Source: Cyprinodon diabolis (Eukaryota; Chordata; Actinopteri; Cyprinodontiformes; Cyprinodontidae). From it: a stretch of DNA of 64,000 bases. The notes below the pieces were generated by a model, which did not search any database, was not told the origin of the DNA, and saw only the letters and a list, made by a program, of their open reading frames with translations. This document shows, piece by piece, positions 48,950 to 60,262 of this stretch. The position numbers were made by a program, and so were the translations under genes. Where the stretch lies: positions 31,074,111 through 31,138,110 of the forward strand of contig CM060081.1 of assembly GCA_030533445.1 (NCBI GenBank). The letters run 5' to 3'. Every line of letters starts with the position of its first letter. Positions within the stretch are counted from its first letter, which is position 1.

Positions 48950-51900
48950 ATTTTCCTGCGTAGGCACTCTCGTGAAAGGGGACGTTCGTCCTCAGAGCTG
49001 ACAGGAGGCTCTTCTGCATCGTGCTGCAAACTGAAGAGCAAAACAAATGAAACCATCAACAACATGTATTTTTATTCTCAGATTTAACTCGACAAACTGA
49101 AAGGCTGACCTGCTGACAGATGGCAGAGTAGTGAAGTCTTGTTCGAGGAGCTCTGCATTGCGATCTTGAAGGCTTTTGGTCAGATCTGTTTGATTGGAGC
49201 CCTTCTCCTAAGCCGACACAGAAAAAGGCCATCTTTCAGGTTGACATGAAAGAAAATATTCTTTATATAATAACAATACATCTACTGGTACAACCTTTGA
49301 AGGAAGGAAAGTCTGTAGAGTGAGCTTATTTATCTTCTCATTTACAAGACTCAGGCATTTGATGGTGTGATTCTCTGTGATCTCAGAGGAGTAGCCAGGC
49401 TTCTCCTCCACTGCTGATTGGTCACAGCACATTTCAGAGAAGATGCTGTCCACCCCTGAGAGATAAAAAGGAATTTAATATCAAAATGATATTAATCTAA
49501 TTGAATGTATCGACATGCAGCATGTGTACCCAAATAAAAATAAATAAATAAAATGTTTGTTCTGCTTTCATATGCATTTTGATTCACCTACTACATAAAG
49601 ATCTATCATAAAGCCTTCTAAATTTCATGGATCATTCCTTGTATGCAGTCCTTTAAGTGGAGAAAAATACGCACTGGTACTCCTCTTGATGCCATACAAA
49701 TATGGCCTAGAAAAATGGGTAATATTTCACAGATCTATTTATGGATCAATAGATCCGCAGTTTTATTGCACAGAAATTAAGAGGAAAAAAAGAACAAAGC
49801 CAATTCTAAATCAAATCTATACAAACCGAAAACAAAGTGTTATGAATCCACTTTAACTAACTTTAAGCCTTATGGTGTTAACATAGAAATATAACACTAA
49901 ATTTAAAATTGAAAGATATAAAATAAAATCTGAAAAAAATGTTTGTTGGTTTGCGGGTTCCCCCCAGATTTGCCACATACTGTGCCTGTGGAACCAAATG
50001 CTGAGGCTACCAAAAAATTCCGTAAAAATTCAAAAAATATCCACTGGACTTGGTTTTCAAGATTTGAAGACGTTTCGCCACCTCTCCAGGAAGCTTTCTC
50101 AATTCAAATGTCTGGATCCGCAGTGAGTTTGAGTCTTATATGGACAAGGCCTTGTATTGCTTGGAAACATGCAAATGGTAACCGATGAATGGGTCATTTA
50201 GTTCCATCGTTAGCCTGTAATATCTGAACCTGTCTATGATTCTAGGGGTCGGTCGTTAAAGGGGGGATTGCCATTAAGGGGGGGATTGTCTCCTGTAATA
50301 CCTGAAACCTGTCTATGATTGTTAAGGGTCGGTCGTTAAGGAGGTATTGTTCACCGGCTGGAGCAATCCCCCCTTTAACGACCGACCCCTAGAATCATAG
50401 ACAGGTTCAGATATTACAGGCTAACGATGGAACTAAACGACCCATTCATCGGTTACCATTTGCATGTTTCCAAGCAATACAAGGCCTTGTCCATATAAGA
50501 CTCAAACTCACTGCGGATCCAGACATTTGAATTGAGAAAGCTTCCTGGAGAAGTGGCGAAACGTCTTCAAATCTTGAAAACCAAGTCCAGTGGATATTTT
50601 TTGAATTTTTACGAAATGACTATGACCTGGATGACTGAGAACCTTCATCAGCCTACCAAAAAATTGGACTTATGAAAATCCATAATTACACTCATCATAA
50701 TAACTAATAATTGTAACTCATATTAGCAGCTATAAGCAATGCAAAAATATTTTCTCAATTAAAAGATGGACTTCTGTCCAGTACCCAGGAAAACCACAAA
50801 CAAAAACACACTCAAAAAAGGAAAAACACAAGGAAGCACAAATTCTGATGCAGTTACTAACTACAAAAGCAAAACATAGCCCATTTAATGAATATAAAAT
50901 AAATGCAAAACCAACAAAGACCCATGTTCAGCTTTCAAAGAGAAACAGCTGAGGAGAGGGAGGCAATATCAGATGCGAATGGTGGATTGCATCATGCATT
51001 TATTGGGTTCCTCATTTTAATCCCTCTTAAAAAAAATGTCTCCCTGTTCATTTTTCTCCATGATGAGTAAAATACAGTTATCCGGTGTGGTAGCATATGC
51101 ACCATTATTTTAGCCAAAGTCTTGGTACCTGCAATACACTTGAAAAAAGTTCCGATTTGGAAGTGATGGTACTGTGTTTCCAACTCACTTAAAGCACTGA
51201 TTATAGGTTGTACTTTTTTAAGCAACTCAAACCAATGCACTTTTAATCCTACATTGTAAATTGTTGACAACATATTTTGCAAAAGTTTAATTATAAAATA
51301 TTTAATCATGTAATTTTGGTTTCTGTTATAAGAGATCTCAACAAAGCATTGAATAAGGTTAACAAAAAGTAAAAGGTGTCTGAACCTGTTTTTACTTTAT
51401 CCAGGAGTTTGCTTAGAAGGACAGATTCGTTTTCATACGTCTCTGCTTCAGATCGAGTTTCCTCTAATTTTTGTTCCATGTCTTTCAGCAAAGAGGCCTT
51501 CGACTGTGTTTCACAACGAAACTTCTCCATCTCTTCTGTGACCTGCAGTGACTCACAAACCGATAGTTAGACTCCACTTCAACTCAACACACACTGTATC
51601 GTCTTTCTTTAAACTGTTTTAGTTACCAACATTGTGTGTGAATAAAGTTGAGACCATTATTTTGAAGTCATTGTTTATGTGTAAAAGTGAACCAGTAAAA
51701 CAACCAGATACCTTCCTGATTTCAACCTTCAGTTTCTCAGCCTCAGCCTTTTGTTCATTGATGACTTTCAAAAGGGCCAGGTTTCGGTCTTCAGCTGCTC
51801 CACAAAATAGAAATACATAAATTAAATTATTTCAACACAGAAGGACCAAATCTTTAAAAAATGACAGTGATCAATATAGCATTGATTGCATTTAATGCAT

Positions 51901-54900
51901 CTTCCTGCAGTCTATCAAAGTCATTGCAATCAAGAGTTCTCTGGGTTTTCTGATTGTCATGGTTTTGGTTCTTTTCATTAGTCTTATTTCCATTTTTGTG
52001 TTCTAGTTATTTTTGATTTTATTTGAGTTCTTAGATATTTCTTGTTTGCCCTCCTGTGTCAGTCTCCTTTTTCCTAGCTCCCTTCTTAACTCTGCTCACA
52101 ACTACTCCCAATCTGCTAATTAGCCTGGTCTTTGTTTCTCTCCCATATATCCTCCTCGTGTTCAGTCACTCTTTGCTAGTTTGTCGTCATGTTGTGAGTA
52201 TTCCTGGTCTTCAATATTTTTGGATTTTTGTGGATTTATGTTTTTGATTTTCTCTTACCCTTTTTGTTATTAAACCTTCAAGTAACCACCTCTGCTTCAG
52301 TGTCTGCATTTGAGTCCTGTCAAACCTCCAAACTGTGACCCTGATAGCCTTTCAAAGTTTTTCTTTCAACTAAGCTATTTTTCCCATTAATTCTTGCCTC
52401 CCGCCATCTATAGTATATGTCTGAATGGGAAAGGATATCATGCATCGTAAACTAAGCTTTTTTCCAACTTAACAGCCAGTGATTAATACAGTAGGGCTGG
52501 GTATTGTTCAAAAATTTTCGGTGCCGGTACCAATACCAATACCTTCACTTCGTTACCGGTTCCTGAACGATACTTTTTTCGATACCAGTTTTATAATATC
52601 AATTCGAAGAAAAAGAAAATTACAAAACATAATAAAGTACAAATCTTGAGTTTTATTTTAAGCTCAGATTTTTCCATTTACATTTTTCCTCTTACATAAA
52701 ACATTTTTTTTCAGTGAAGAAGAACAGTTGCAAACAAGTCGTTGTCTAATATTCACTGTTACATTGTGAGGACCTTTTTACTTAGCAGTTTTTCTTTAGA
52801 AAAATTAATATGTCTGCTTTCTCAGGAGACAAACAAGCCCGTTGAATGGGAATCCTAATGACAGCGCACCGCCAGTATGTGGGGGTCTGAGCGGCTCCGA
52901 CAGAAATAATAGGGCTTGGTTGTCATGACGTAAGCACTTTGCGTCGCCGCCATCCTGATGGCCTCTTTTACCGCGGCTCAGACTACTGCCTATGACTACC
53001 GCATACTGTACTCCTTCTCAGCCGTGTTTTAATTTGATTAATTTCACCTTAACTTGATTTCAACCATGGTAAACCGTTGCTGTATTGTGGGCTATAACAG
53101 CGCAACACATGATCGCCATGGGAAAAACATAGAAAATGGGTTAACTTTCCACCGCTTTCCTGCCTGGAGGCGCAACCACGGAGACCAAGTGTCAGAGATA
53201 AAGAGTTGTCGGCTAGCTTGGATCGCGGCTGTAAGACGACCGAACATAACTTTCCACAATATTCCAATGTCATTGAGAGTGTGTTCCCTGCATTTTCATT
53301 CTGGTAAGTTAAAGATGCACGGTTTTATTTTATAGCCTACTTTGTTTCTTTCCTTCAAAGTTGGGATCTTTTACGGGAAAATAATAAAAACGGCAGCAGC
53401 TTCGGAACTGTTTTGAAGTATAGGCGCTCACTCATCGGTGCTCCACTCATTGTTTGGAACTTCATATGGATCCAAATTATTAATAATGCTGATTTTGTCA
53501 ACATACCGGTCTGTGGCTTCTCTATTTAATGTGTCCTGGTAAATTCCAGATCTTTTTCGGGATTTTAACATCTTTTTTCTCTCTACTTCTACGTCTCTTC
53601 TTTCAACAACAACGTTGTATCAGAGCTATGTTTACGTTTGCGTAGCCGTCAATATGGCCGCCACGTCCCACAATGCATCCTGCCTTCCTATATTGGAAGG
53701 CAGGATGTTAATCTGGATGAACTGACTGCAATGATTAAGTTTTCAGGTGGATTTTCCCACTTAAAAACATAATAAAACTACTTTATTCCCACTGATCACA
53801 GCAAATATAGCTGCAAGGCAAATAAAGGATAGAGTAGCTCCGCCCAACGCGCATCATAGCCACTTTTCGACCACGCAGCCAGAGCAGCAAAGCTGCTTCA
53901 GCCGCGCGTCAGAAGCTGGTACAAGCAGCAAAAAGGAAGCAGCAGACGTGATTTTGCTGCTCTTGCTGCATCCGGTGTGAAAGCAGCATGATTCACTCCG
54001 CTCTGGCTTTGCACTGCCCACGGGCTGCTGAGAGGAGTATGGTCGCGCCGGCTGCGCTCCGCTCTTCTTGCAGTCAAACACCGAGCAACTTTCTGCTCCT
54101 AAATTGTTTCCGTGCACGAAGTATTGCATTGCGCACTATTGGCATCAGTCTTAATAAAGTGAAGCCGCACTTTTGACCTGGAGGGCATTTTAAAGGGGTT
54201 CCACGACACTCGCAACCAGTTCACAACAGATACACATGAACCCTGGCTGTAGACGGGACCACCTATGTATTTTTCCTGGATGACGCAATTACGTTAAGTG
54301 TTACAGCCAATCACCGAAACTTGGCACCGAAAGACGAGGCCTGTTTCGATACTCTGTAGAACCGAAGCATTTCGGTCGGTACCATAAAAGAACCAATGTT
54401 CGGTACCCAGCCCTAGTGCTTAAACATAAAACTTCCAGTATTGTCTTAGATCTCTAATTAGTTGATCTGGTACTGAAAAGTAAGGTTGATTTGACACATT
54501 AACCTGAGAACTGGATATTTATGGTGACATGATATACAAAAAAGGATGTTGTTTGATGAAATTTGTTGTTTATTTTTTTCCAGTAAAAATGTAATAAAAT
54601 GTTATTGATGCTTTCCTTTTTTCTTTTTAGCCCAAATTAATTTGTGGATCAGATACAGCCATAACAAAAACGACATTCCTGTAGAAAGAGTTAGGCCCAG
54701 GCTGAATATGGATGGAAACAATGTCCAAATACAAAGAAAATTCCTTTTAACATATCCATAGACCATTTTAAAAGCACAAAAACTACAAAAATGTAGTGTT
54801 AACAATGTTTTGTATATATCCACCACACCAACAATCAATAATGCCATGGTGTCTATACCACTGAAGTAGCCAAGTGAGGTGCATTGTTGAAAGCATTTGT

Positions 54901-55677
54901 AAAACCTGATTTTTGTGGCTTATACCGACACAGACTGCCATGAGTATTAGCATTTGTTTTATAGCCAGACAGACTCTAAAAGTGGACGTGTATGAAAGTC
55001 AGACCTTGGATGCGAATGTTGTCCGGGTTATCCTCCAACACACTGCGGAGCTCTTCAGGCACCTCCTTTAGGTTGTCCAGAGAATGTTCTCCCAAATTCA
55101 GTTTCGTCTCTTCCTTAAAATCTGATTCTTACAAATCAAAATTTGAACAAATTTAACAAAGGAGTCTTTGCTGCTAATCTACAATACTTTAGATAACCTT
55201 ATATAAAACAACCCAACAGTGACGCCTGTTACAGGGATAGGTACTGTAGCTGTAATTAAACCTATACTTAGAAACCTTCTTTTGACTTGGTCAAATATAG
55301 ACCTAATCTTTTTTTATTTAAAATTCTTGAGAAAATAGTAGATAAACATCATAGCAATAAAAGAGCACTGGTGAAAGTCTCTAATGATATTCTCATGGCT
55401 TCAGCTATCTGACTTATCTGTACTTGTCCTGTTAGATCTTAGTGCTGCATTTGATACAGTTGTTCATAATATTCTTTAAGAAATATAATAAAAGAATAAT
55501 GGGTGAAAGACAAATGCTACACCCCCTGGGTATCCAACTTTGTAAGGATTTGTAAGATCCCACATCCCAACTGTGTTTCTCTGAGGGACGATGTACAAGG
55601 GTGTAAAAGTGGATTTTGGCCTGATATGTTTGTGTAGGTATGTATATGTTCATTTACATGTATGTGCTGTATGTAGA

Positions 55678-55711
<34 letters not shown>

Positions 55712-57816
55712 AGCAAGTTTAACGGGAAGGTAACTCTACTTTAAGTTAATTTAAGTGCAATTAGAGGGAGAGGGGGTATGAATAATAAGTTTTACTTCCT
55801 TGTACCCCTTTTCAGATAATTTACATAAATCAATGTCACTTCTCCGGCTGTATATACTTACAGATTTATTTGGTGAAGGGCTTTGTTTCTATTAATGTTC
55901 AGGTGAATTTAGTTAGTTTGGAAATTGCTGTTTGGTTTGATGTCTTTTTGTGTGTATTTGTATTTATTAATTTATGTTGTTTGTCAAATTGTCTATCTGA
56001 AATTGTCTGAAATAATTTCCTATCCATTCATTCATACATTAATATTTTCATGCTCAATATTTTACACACCTTTGAGCTTAAAGCATGGTCTTACCTTGTT
56101 CCGTTCCCTTTTTGTCATGAAACTCACCAGTTTCCTTGCACTTGGTGCTCATAAAGTTATTCAGTTTGGAATCATGTGCAATAACCCTCTCTAGTTCTTT
56201 CACTTCTTTGTTGTACTGAGCAAGGGCCTTCATATCCTTCTCAATCAGCATCTTCTTCTCAGCCCGAGCCTTCTCACTTAAATACAGGTTACATAAATCA
56301 GCTTCACCTCATACTAATTTGCTTCAAGCTAATCCGAAATCTCAAACCTTACCAGAACTCATAAGCAGCGATCGACGCCTTAATAATTTCATCTTTGCTC
56401 TTGCAGATTTTCTGCTGCTCCTAAAACATATGTTAGTTCAGAGAAGTTGTTAAAACACAAGAAATAAACAAACAGACAAAAAAATGGTATGATTGCTGTG
56501 TTGGATAAAAAATGTATATCGTACCTTGTTAAGGTTGTTTCGCAATTTTTGAAACTTGTCTCGCTCGCGATAAAGTGTGTCCACCTCTTCTTTCACTCGG
56601 TCGTTTTGGGTCATCATATCATTGTATTTGATGGTAGCCTGAACACAGAGTATATCAAATTTTTGATGCAGTGAAAGTGAAAAAAGTACAGGCAGAGATG
56701 ACCTGAGCCTTGTGTTTACTACTCTTGCTTGAGTTTACAATCATGATTCTAATATCATTTGAATGTTGAGTAAAACATAAAGAAAAAAAATACAATTATT
56801 TGGAAATATTGTTCAATTTACAGTGCATCTATAGCATCAGAGCATTTCTAACAATTTACACATTTAGCTGATAAAATGGTATTAATATTTTTTGCAATTT
56901 CAAATCATGACCAATCCACACAATTTACCACCGGTGGACTCCTATTACAGTTATAGAAACTTCTCAAGGATGATCAGTGGAAACAATATTCCCCTCAGCT
57001 CAACTTTGAGCTTTACAGTAAAGAATGTGAATACTTCTGTAAACTTGATTTGTAAATTTCTAAGGTTGTATATTTTCATAACTCACTCTGTGCAGCCTGT
57101 CTTCCAAATTACGCACAGTCCTCCCTGCCTTTAATCTTTGGGATGGATTACTGCTGACTGCTCTTTCTTTTTTCATATCTGCCAACCTGGACTCCATGCT
57201 CAGAATCTGCACACAGTTCAGAAAAGTGACTTAAACTGGTTACGCCTAAATAAACAACAACAAAAAATATAAGAAAAAAGACCTCCATCTGCAGCTGTTT
57301 TTGACGTTGCTTCTCCTCCGCTATCTCTCTATCTAAAGTCTCGTTTTGCTTTAGTAGAGCCTGCAGATCCTTACTGTCCTTGCGTTGTTGAGTCAAACCA
57401 CGGGCAGCAAGTCTTTTACGAAGCTCCTCTTGTTCTTTAAGCAGATTTTTAATCATCTGTCTTCAATCAGAGATCAAGAAATACTTGTAATTAGAGTAGA
57501 CCACCCAATGAGAATCAGACTACAATGTTTTTCTGTTCTATATTCACTCTTGCTTGGAGATCTTCTTCAAGGTCTGGGTCTTATAAGCCTTCTGGTCTCT
57601 TTTCATCTTCCTTAACTGTGCTGACATCTCTGCTTTTTCTGGGACAAATAATCATGACAAATTTCAGTATTTTGCTGATATAACAAAAGCTGAGAAAGCA
57701 AACAAAACTTATCTCTGAATAACAACAGATTGATAAGATAATGATAACATACCCATAACAGCATCAGTATTGGTATTGACTGAGTGTCCACTCATGGTGA
57801 AACTTCTCTCGGCCAT
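48948..57816 (-). CDS. ODAD1/CCDC63-family outer dynein arm docking coiled-coil protein, complete, 13 coding exons
   Basis: Exons: 57816-57753, 57638-57548, 57460-57283, 57206-57087, 56638-56525, 56420-56353, 56276-56095, 55121-55005, 51794-51712, 51542-51386, 49455-49295, 49207-49110, 49023-48948; 1509 nt, 502 aa, continuous frame. Nearly the whole protein is heptad-like coiled coil. Blocks that line up with human ODAD1 as I recall it are RTVRNLEDRLHRATIKYNDM, RVKEEVDTLYRERDKFQKL, KELERVIAHNSKLNNFM, EDRNLALLKVINEQK and the region from VDSIFSEMCCDQS to LVNEKINKLTLQTFL. From family knowledge these proteins anchor outer dynein arms to ciliary doublet microtubules. Human ODAD1 is longer (about 670 aa), while CCDC63 and CCDC183 are nearer in length, so the exact orthologue is open. 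The exon 7 donor was placed at 56095/56094 (GTAAGA); an earlier GTGAG at 56127 keeps the same phase. The 3.2-kb intron 8 hosts a THAP-bearing transposon. Confidence 0.85.
50020..50652. mobile_element. Near-perfect foldback element with 251-bp arms and 13-bp flanking repeats
   Basis: Left arm 50021-50271 and right arm 50363-50613 are reverse complements with only about two mismatches seen. The roughly 91-bp spacer contains a diverged third copy of part of the arm. A one-sided tail (GACTATGACCTGGATGACTG) follows the right arm. The element is bracketed by CTACCAAAAAATT at 50007-50019 and 50653-50665, a likely target-site duplication. No coding capacity. It lies in intron 10 of the ODAD1-like gene. 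Confidence 0.85.
52492..54415 (+). mobile_element. Non-autonomous DNA transposon (1.9 kb) with THAP-domain exon
   Basis: Inverted ends are TAGGGCTGGGTA and TACCCAGCCCTA, with subterminal GGTACC/GGTACCG blocks on both sides. An octamer GTGATTAA at 52479-52486 and GTGCTTAA at 54416-54423 matches at 7 of 8 positions, if five filler bases are allowed on the left. The interior is CG-richer than the host intron and carries one THAP-coding exon but no transposase core. hAT or P-type origin is likely. It lies in intron 8 of the ODAD1-like gene, in the opposite orientation. Confidence 0.75.
53066..53303 (+). pseudogene. Transposon-derived THAP-domain exon with a lost zinc ligand
   Basis: ATG at 53066 in good context (CAACCATGG) opens MVNRCCIVGYNSATHDRHGK; later the exon reads LAWIAAVRRPNITF and RVCSLHFHSG, then a GTAAGT donor. 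The C-x2-H half (CSLH) and the Trp are intact. The second N-terminal Cys expected in the THAP C2CH zinc site is replaced by Tyr10 (IVGY where IVGC is usual). A zinc-binding defect is inferred. No partner exon encoding a transposase is found inside the element. Confidence 0.7.
55150..55480 (+). mobile_element. Non-LTR retrotransposon reverse-transcriptase fragment
   Basis: Reads LLDLSAAFDTVVHNIL near 55430-55478, preceded in the same orientation by residues like KSTGESL and VAVIKP. This is the RT region of teleost L2/Rex1-type LINEs, where LDLSAAFDTVDH is the usual motif. Stops and frame breaks show it is dead. It lies antisense in intron 7 of the ODAD1-like gene. Confidence 0.75.
55680..55711. 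repeat. GT/AT compound microsatellite
   Basis: A short GT run followed by about ten AT units, in intron 7 of the ODAD1-like gene. Confidence 0.9.
56840..57065 (+). repeat. Dispersed repeat fragment in intron 4 of the ODAD1-like gene
   Basis: Contains GACCAATCCACACAATTTAC, GGTGGACTCCTATTA, CTCAAGGATGATCAGTGGAA and GTGAATACTTCTGTAAA. I remember this order from a widespread fish interspersed repeat. Confidence 0.6.
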
Positions 57817-59578
57817 CGCTACAATGCGCTTAAATCAAAGTAAAATCAAAATATTCACCTTTTCTAAATGCAAACACATATTTAAAATCAGATGTTTACA
57901 TCCCTGTATAACATAAGCCTTTTCTCAATCTCTGACCTTAAATCAAATTAAGTGTATTCATGTAATGATGTTTTTTGGGCCTTTAAATAGTAAAATGTAT
58001 GTATTTTAGATTATTGGAGACACATCTGCGTACAAGTTAAGGTAAAAGGGTAACATCATAAAAACACTGCTTATCATTAATATGTGATTGCAGATGTTAG
58101 TAAAATATATACAGTTTCTTAGTAGATATAGAAGTGTTTATTTATTTATTTTTTAACAATATTTAGAGCATTGGTTTTCAGATCATTCTATCAACTGCAT
58201 ACTGTTTTTATTCTCATAAATTATCATGTGAATATTCCCTTTTCTATTAATAAGTGCAGTGTTCTTATTACCTCTATTAAAGTTGCCTCTTTTAATTCTA
58301 TTGTACTGCAGATTTTTTATTCATTTATTTTTATATACTTATAAGTTGTCCGTGTAAGTTTTATTGTCTTTAGTCTTCTGGATTTTTTCACAGACTTGAA
58401 CTTCTACACTGTGGAACAGAAAAGGCTCGTCTTATCTCATCTTAGAGTGAAACTGTGGAAAATTAAAAGAAGTGAAGAAATATCTTCACCACTTTTTTAA
58501 TCATTAGGTTGCCTGAAGGTGAAAAGATTATTCTTTTAAATAACAACATGCAACCTATTTTTGTTCTAAACCAGGGCCAACAAGGGCCAGTGCCCCTGTA
58601 GAACTGGCCCCTGTACCGAAGATATGAATTAAAATCAATGCATATGATGACATCAGAGGTAAAGGAACCGTGAATGACTTGTTCCATGGACCTATTTTAT
58701 TTTCTACCTTTAGAGTTTTACTTAAAAGATTAATTAAAAATGTAGCTACTGCACTTTTAGCTTTAGTTGAATTGACACAGGATCACAGTTTCCAACCTGC
58801 AGTTCATAAGTGACTCAGACATAAGTGGCTCACTTAACAGATCATATTATATTTATATCGATTATAAATGTTACCCGTTCTGTTTATGTTTCATTTTTTT
58901 TTACTGGGCTCCCATTGAGAAACTCCATCCTGCTCCCTCAGGAATAGATAAAAACATAAAGTTATTTACATTTTTAAACAAATACATTTTAACTAGAACT
59001 GTCACTTCACGCCAGGACCAGAACCATGGAAATTTCCACTGATTATACTGTTGATAAAGGAGGCAAGTTCTATGTCCCACAGATAAACACAGCAGTGGGG
59101 CCTCCGGAAATGTATTTAATTTGGAGCTAAATTCTTATTTAACAAACTAAATATTTAGTTTGGAACTATTAAAATATTAAAGAAACTAAATATTTAATTT
59201 CCAAACAAAATATTTTTTGCAAACTAAATATTTGGTTCCAAACTAAATATTTACTTAACAAAGTAAGATTTTTATAAATAAATGATAGTAAAAAAAAACC
59301 AAAAAACCTAATTTTTCTCTTAAAACACGCTAAATACCCCATTACGGTAAAGCCACTAGTACTTTGAGAAATGGAAACGGCGGTTATTTATGATAACGAC
59401 TGGGCAGCGGCTAAACATAGCGCGGCTAGTTGTGTTATAAGGTGTAAAAGTACAGTTATAATGTTGTTATAATTGTGTTTTATTGGATAGGCTGAACAGA
59501 ACAGTTAGGCTATCTTATAGCTACACTTCATAAGTACAGATACCAACACACAGAAAAAAGCACAGACAGTAAACTTAC
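57817..59578 (-). other. Probable 5' UTR intron of the ODAD1-like gene
   Basis: Runs from the donor next to 59579 (CTG then GTAAGT) to an acceptor (TTTAAG) about 12 bases upstream of the ATG at 57816. The interior has repeated AACTAAATATTT-type motifs near 59130-59255 and no coding frame. Confidence 0.45.
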
Positions 59579-59645
59579 CAGTTTTCCTTGGAAATGGAAG
59601 CGACTGTTAACAAGTTGTTAGCAACCGTTGCTATGTAACGAGTGT
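59579..59645 (-). promoter_or_regulatory. Putative first exon and tandem X-box (RFX) motifs of the ODAD1-like gene
   Basis: GTTGTTAGCAAC at 59614-59625 and GTTGCTATGTAAC at 59627-59639 both fit the X-box pattern (GTTNC/T ... RGYAAC or its complement) bound by RFX factors, which drive ciliary genes in vertebrates. They lie one base apart and about 35-60 bases upstream of a clean GTAAGT donor. Coincidence with a cilia-family gene makes a functional promoter plausible. Confidence 0.6.
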
Positions 59646-59894
59646 ATAATTTCCCCTGGGCTTCGCTTGTTAGGCATAAGGCACAGCTTTAATTTCCTGA
59701 GTAAAAAAGTATCTCACCCCGCGTTTAAATAATGTAAAGACAAATTATACGTACCCCTCTATTTTTTAACTATATATTTTGAAAGTTTACCCACAGCAGA
59801 TGATAACTGTTTAGCAATAGCTTAGAAGATCAGGTTCCCTTTGTTGTAGCTTAAAAAAAGATACATAATTTTCAAGGCTCAAGACAAACTTTAT

Positions 59895-60262
59895 AAGCAA
59901 TTCAATTCAATTGATTCAGTTTATACTGCGCCAATTCATTACACATGTAACCTTAAGGCACTTTACAGAGACAATTCAATCAGATCATAAAGACTGGATG
60001 GTAAAAGGTTTTCTATGGAAAACCAGCTGATTGTTTAACACGATCATTAACTTTTCAGCATATAATTCTCTCCAGGATGGGCATGTGGCAACAGTACACG
60101 TTTTCTTCCATTGTATTGTTGATTCTACAGCAAACCCTCACACTGAGCATGCATGCAGTGACAGTGGAAAGGAAAAACTCCTTTATAACAGGAAGAACCC
60201 TCCAGCAGAACCAGGCTGAGAGTGAGTGGCCTTTTGCTGACAGCAACTGGGGGTTCAACTAC
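59895..60262 (-). repeat. Teleost dispersed repeat, minus orientation
   Basis: Starts AATTCAATTCAATTGATTCA, passes GCGCCAATTCATTACA and AGGCACTTTACAGAGAC, and ends AGAACCCTCCAGCAGAACCA then GGCTGAGAGTGAGTGGCC. It is the reverse complement of the family at 10400-10710 and 43735-44075. Confidence 0.75.
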
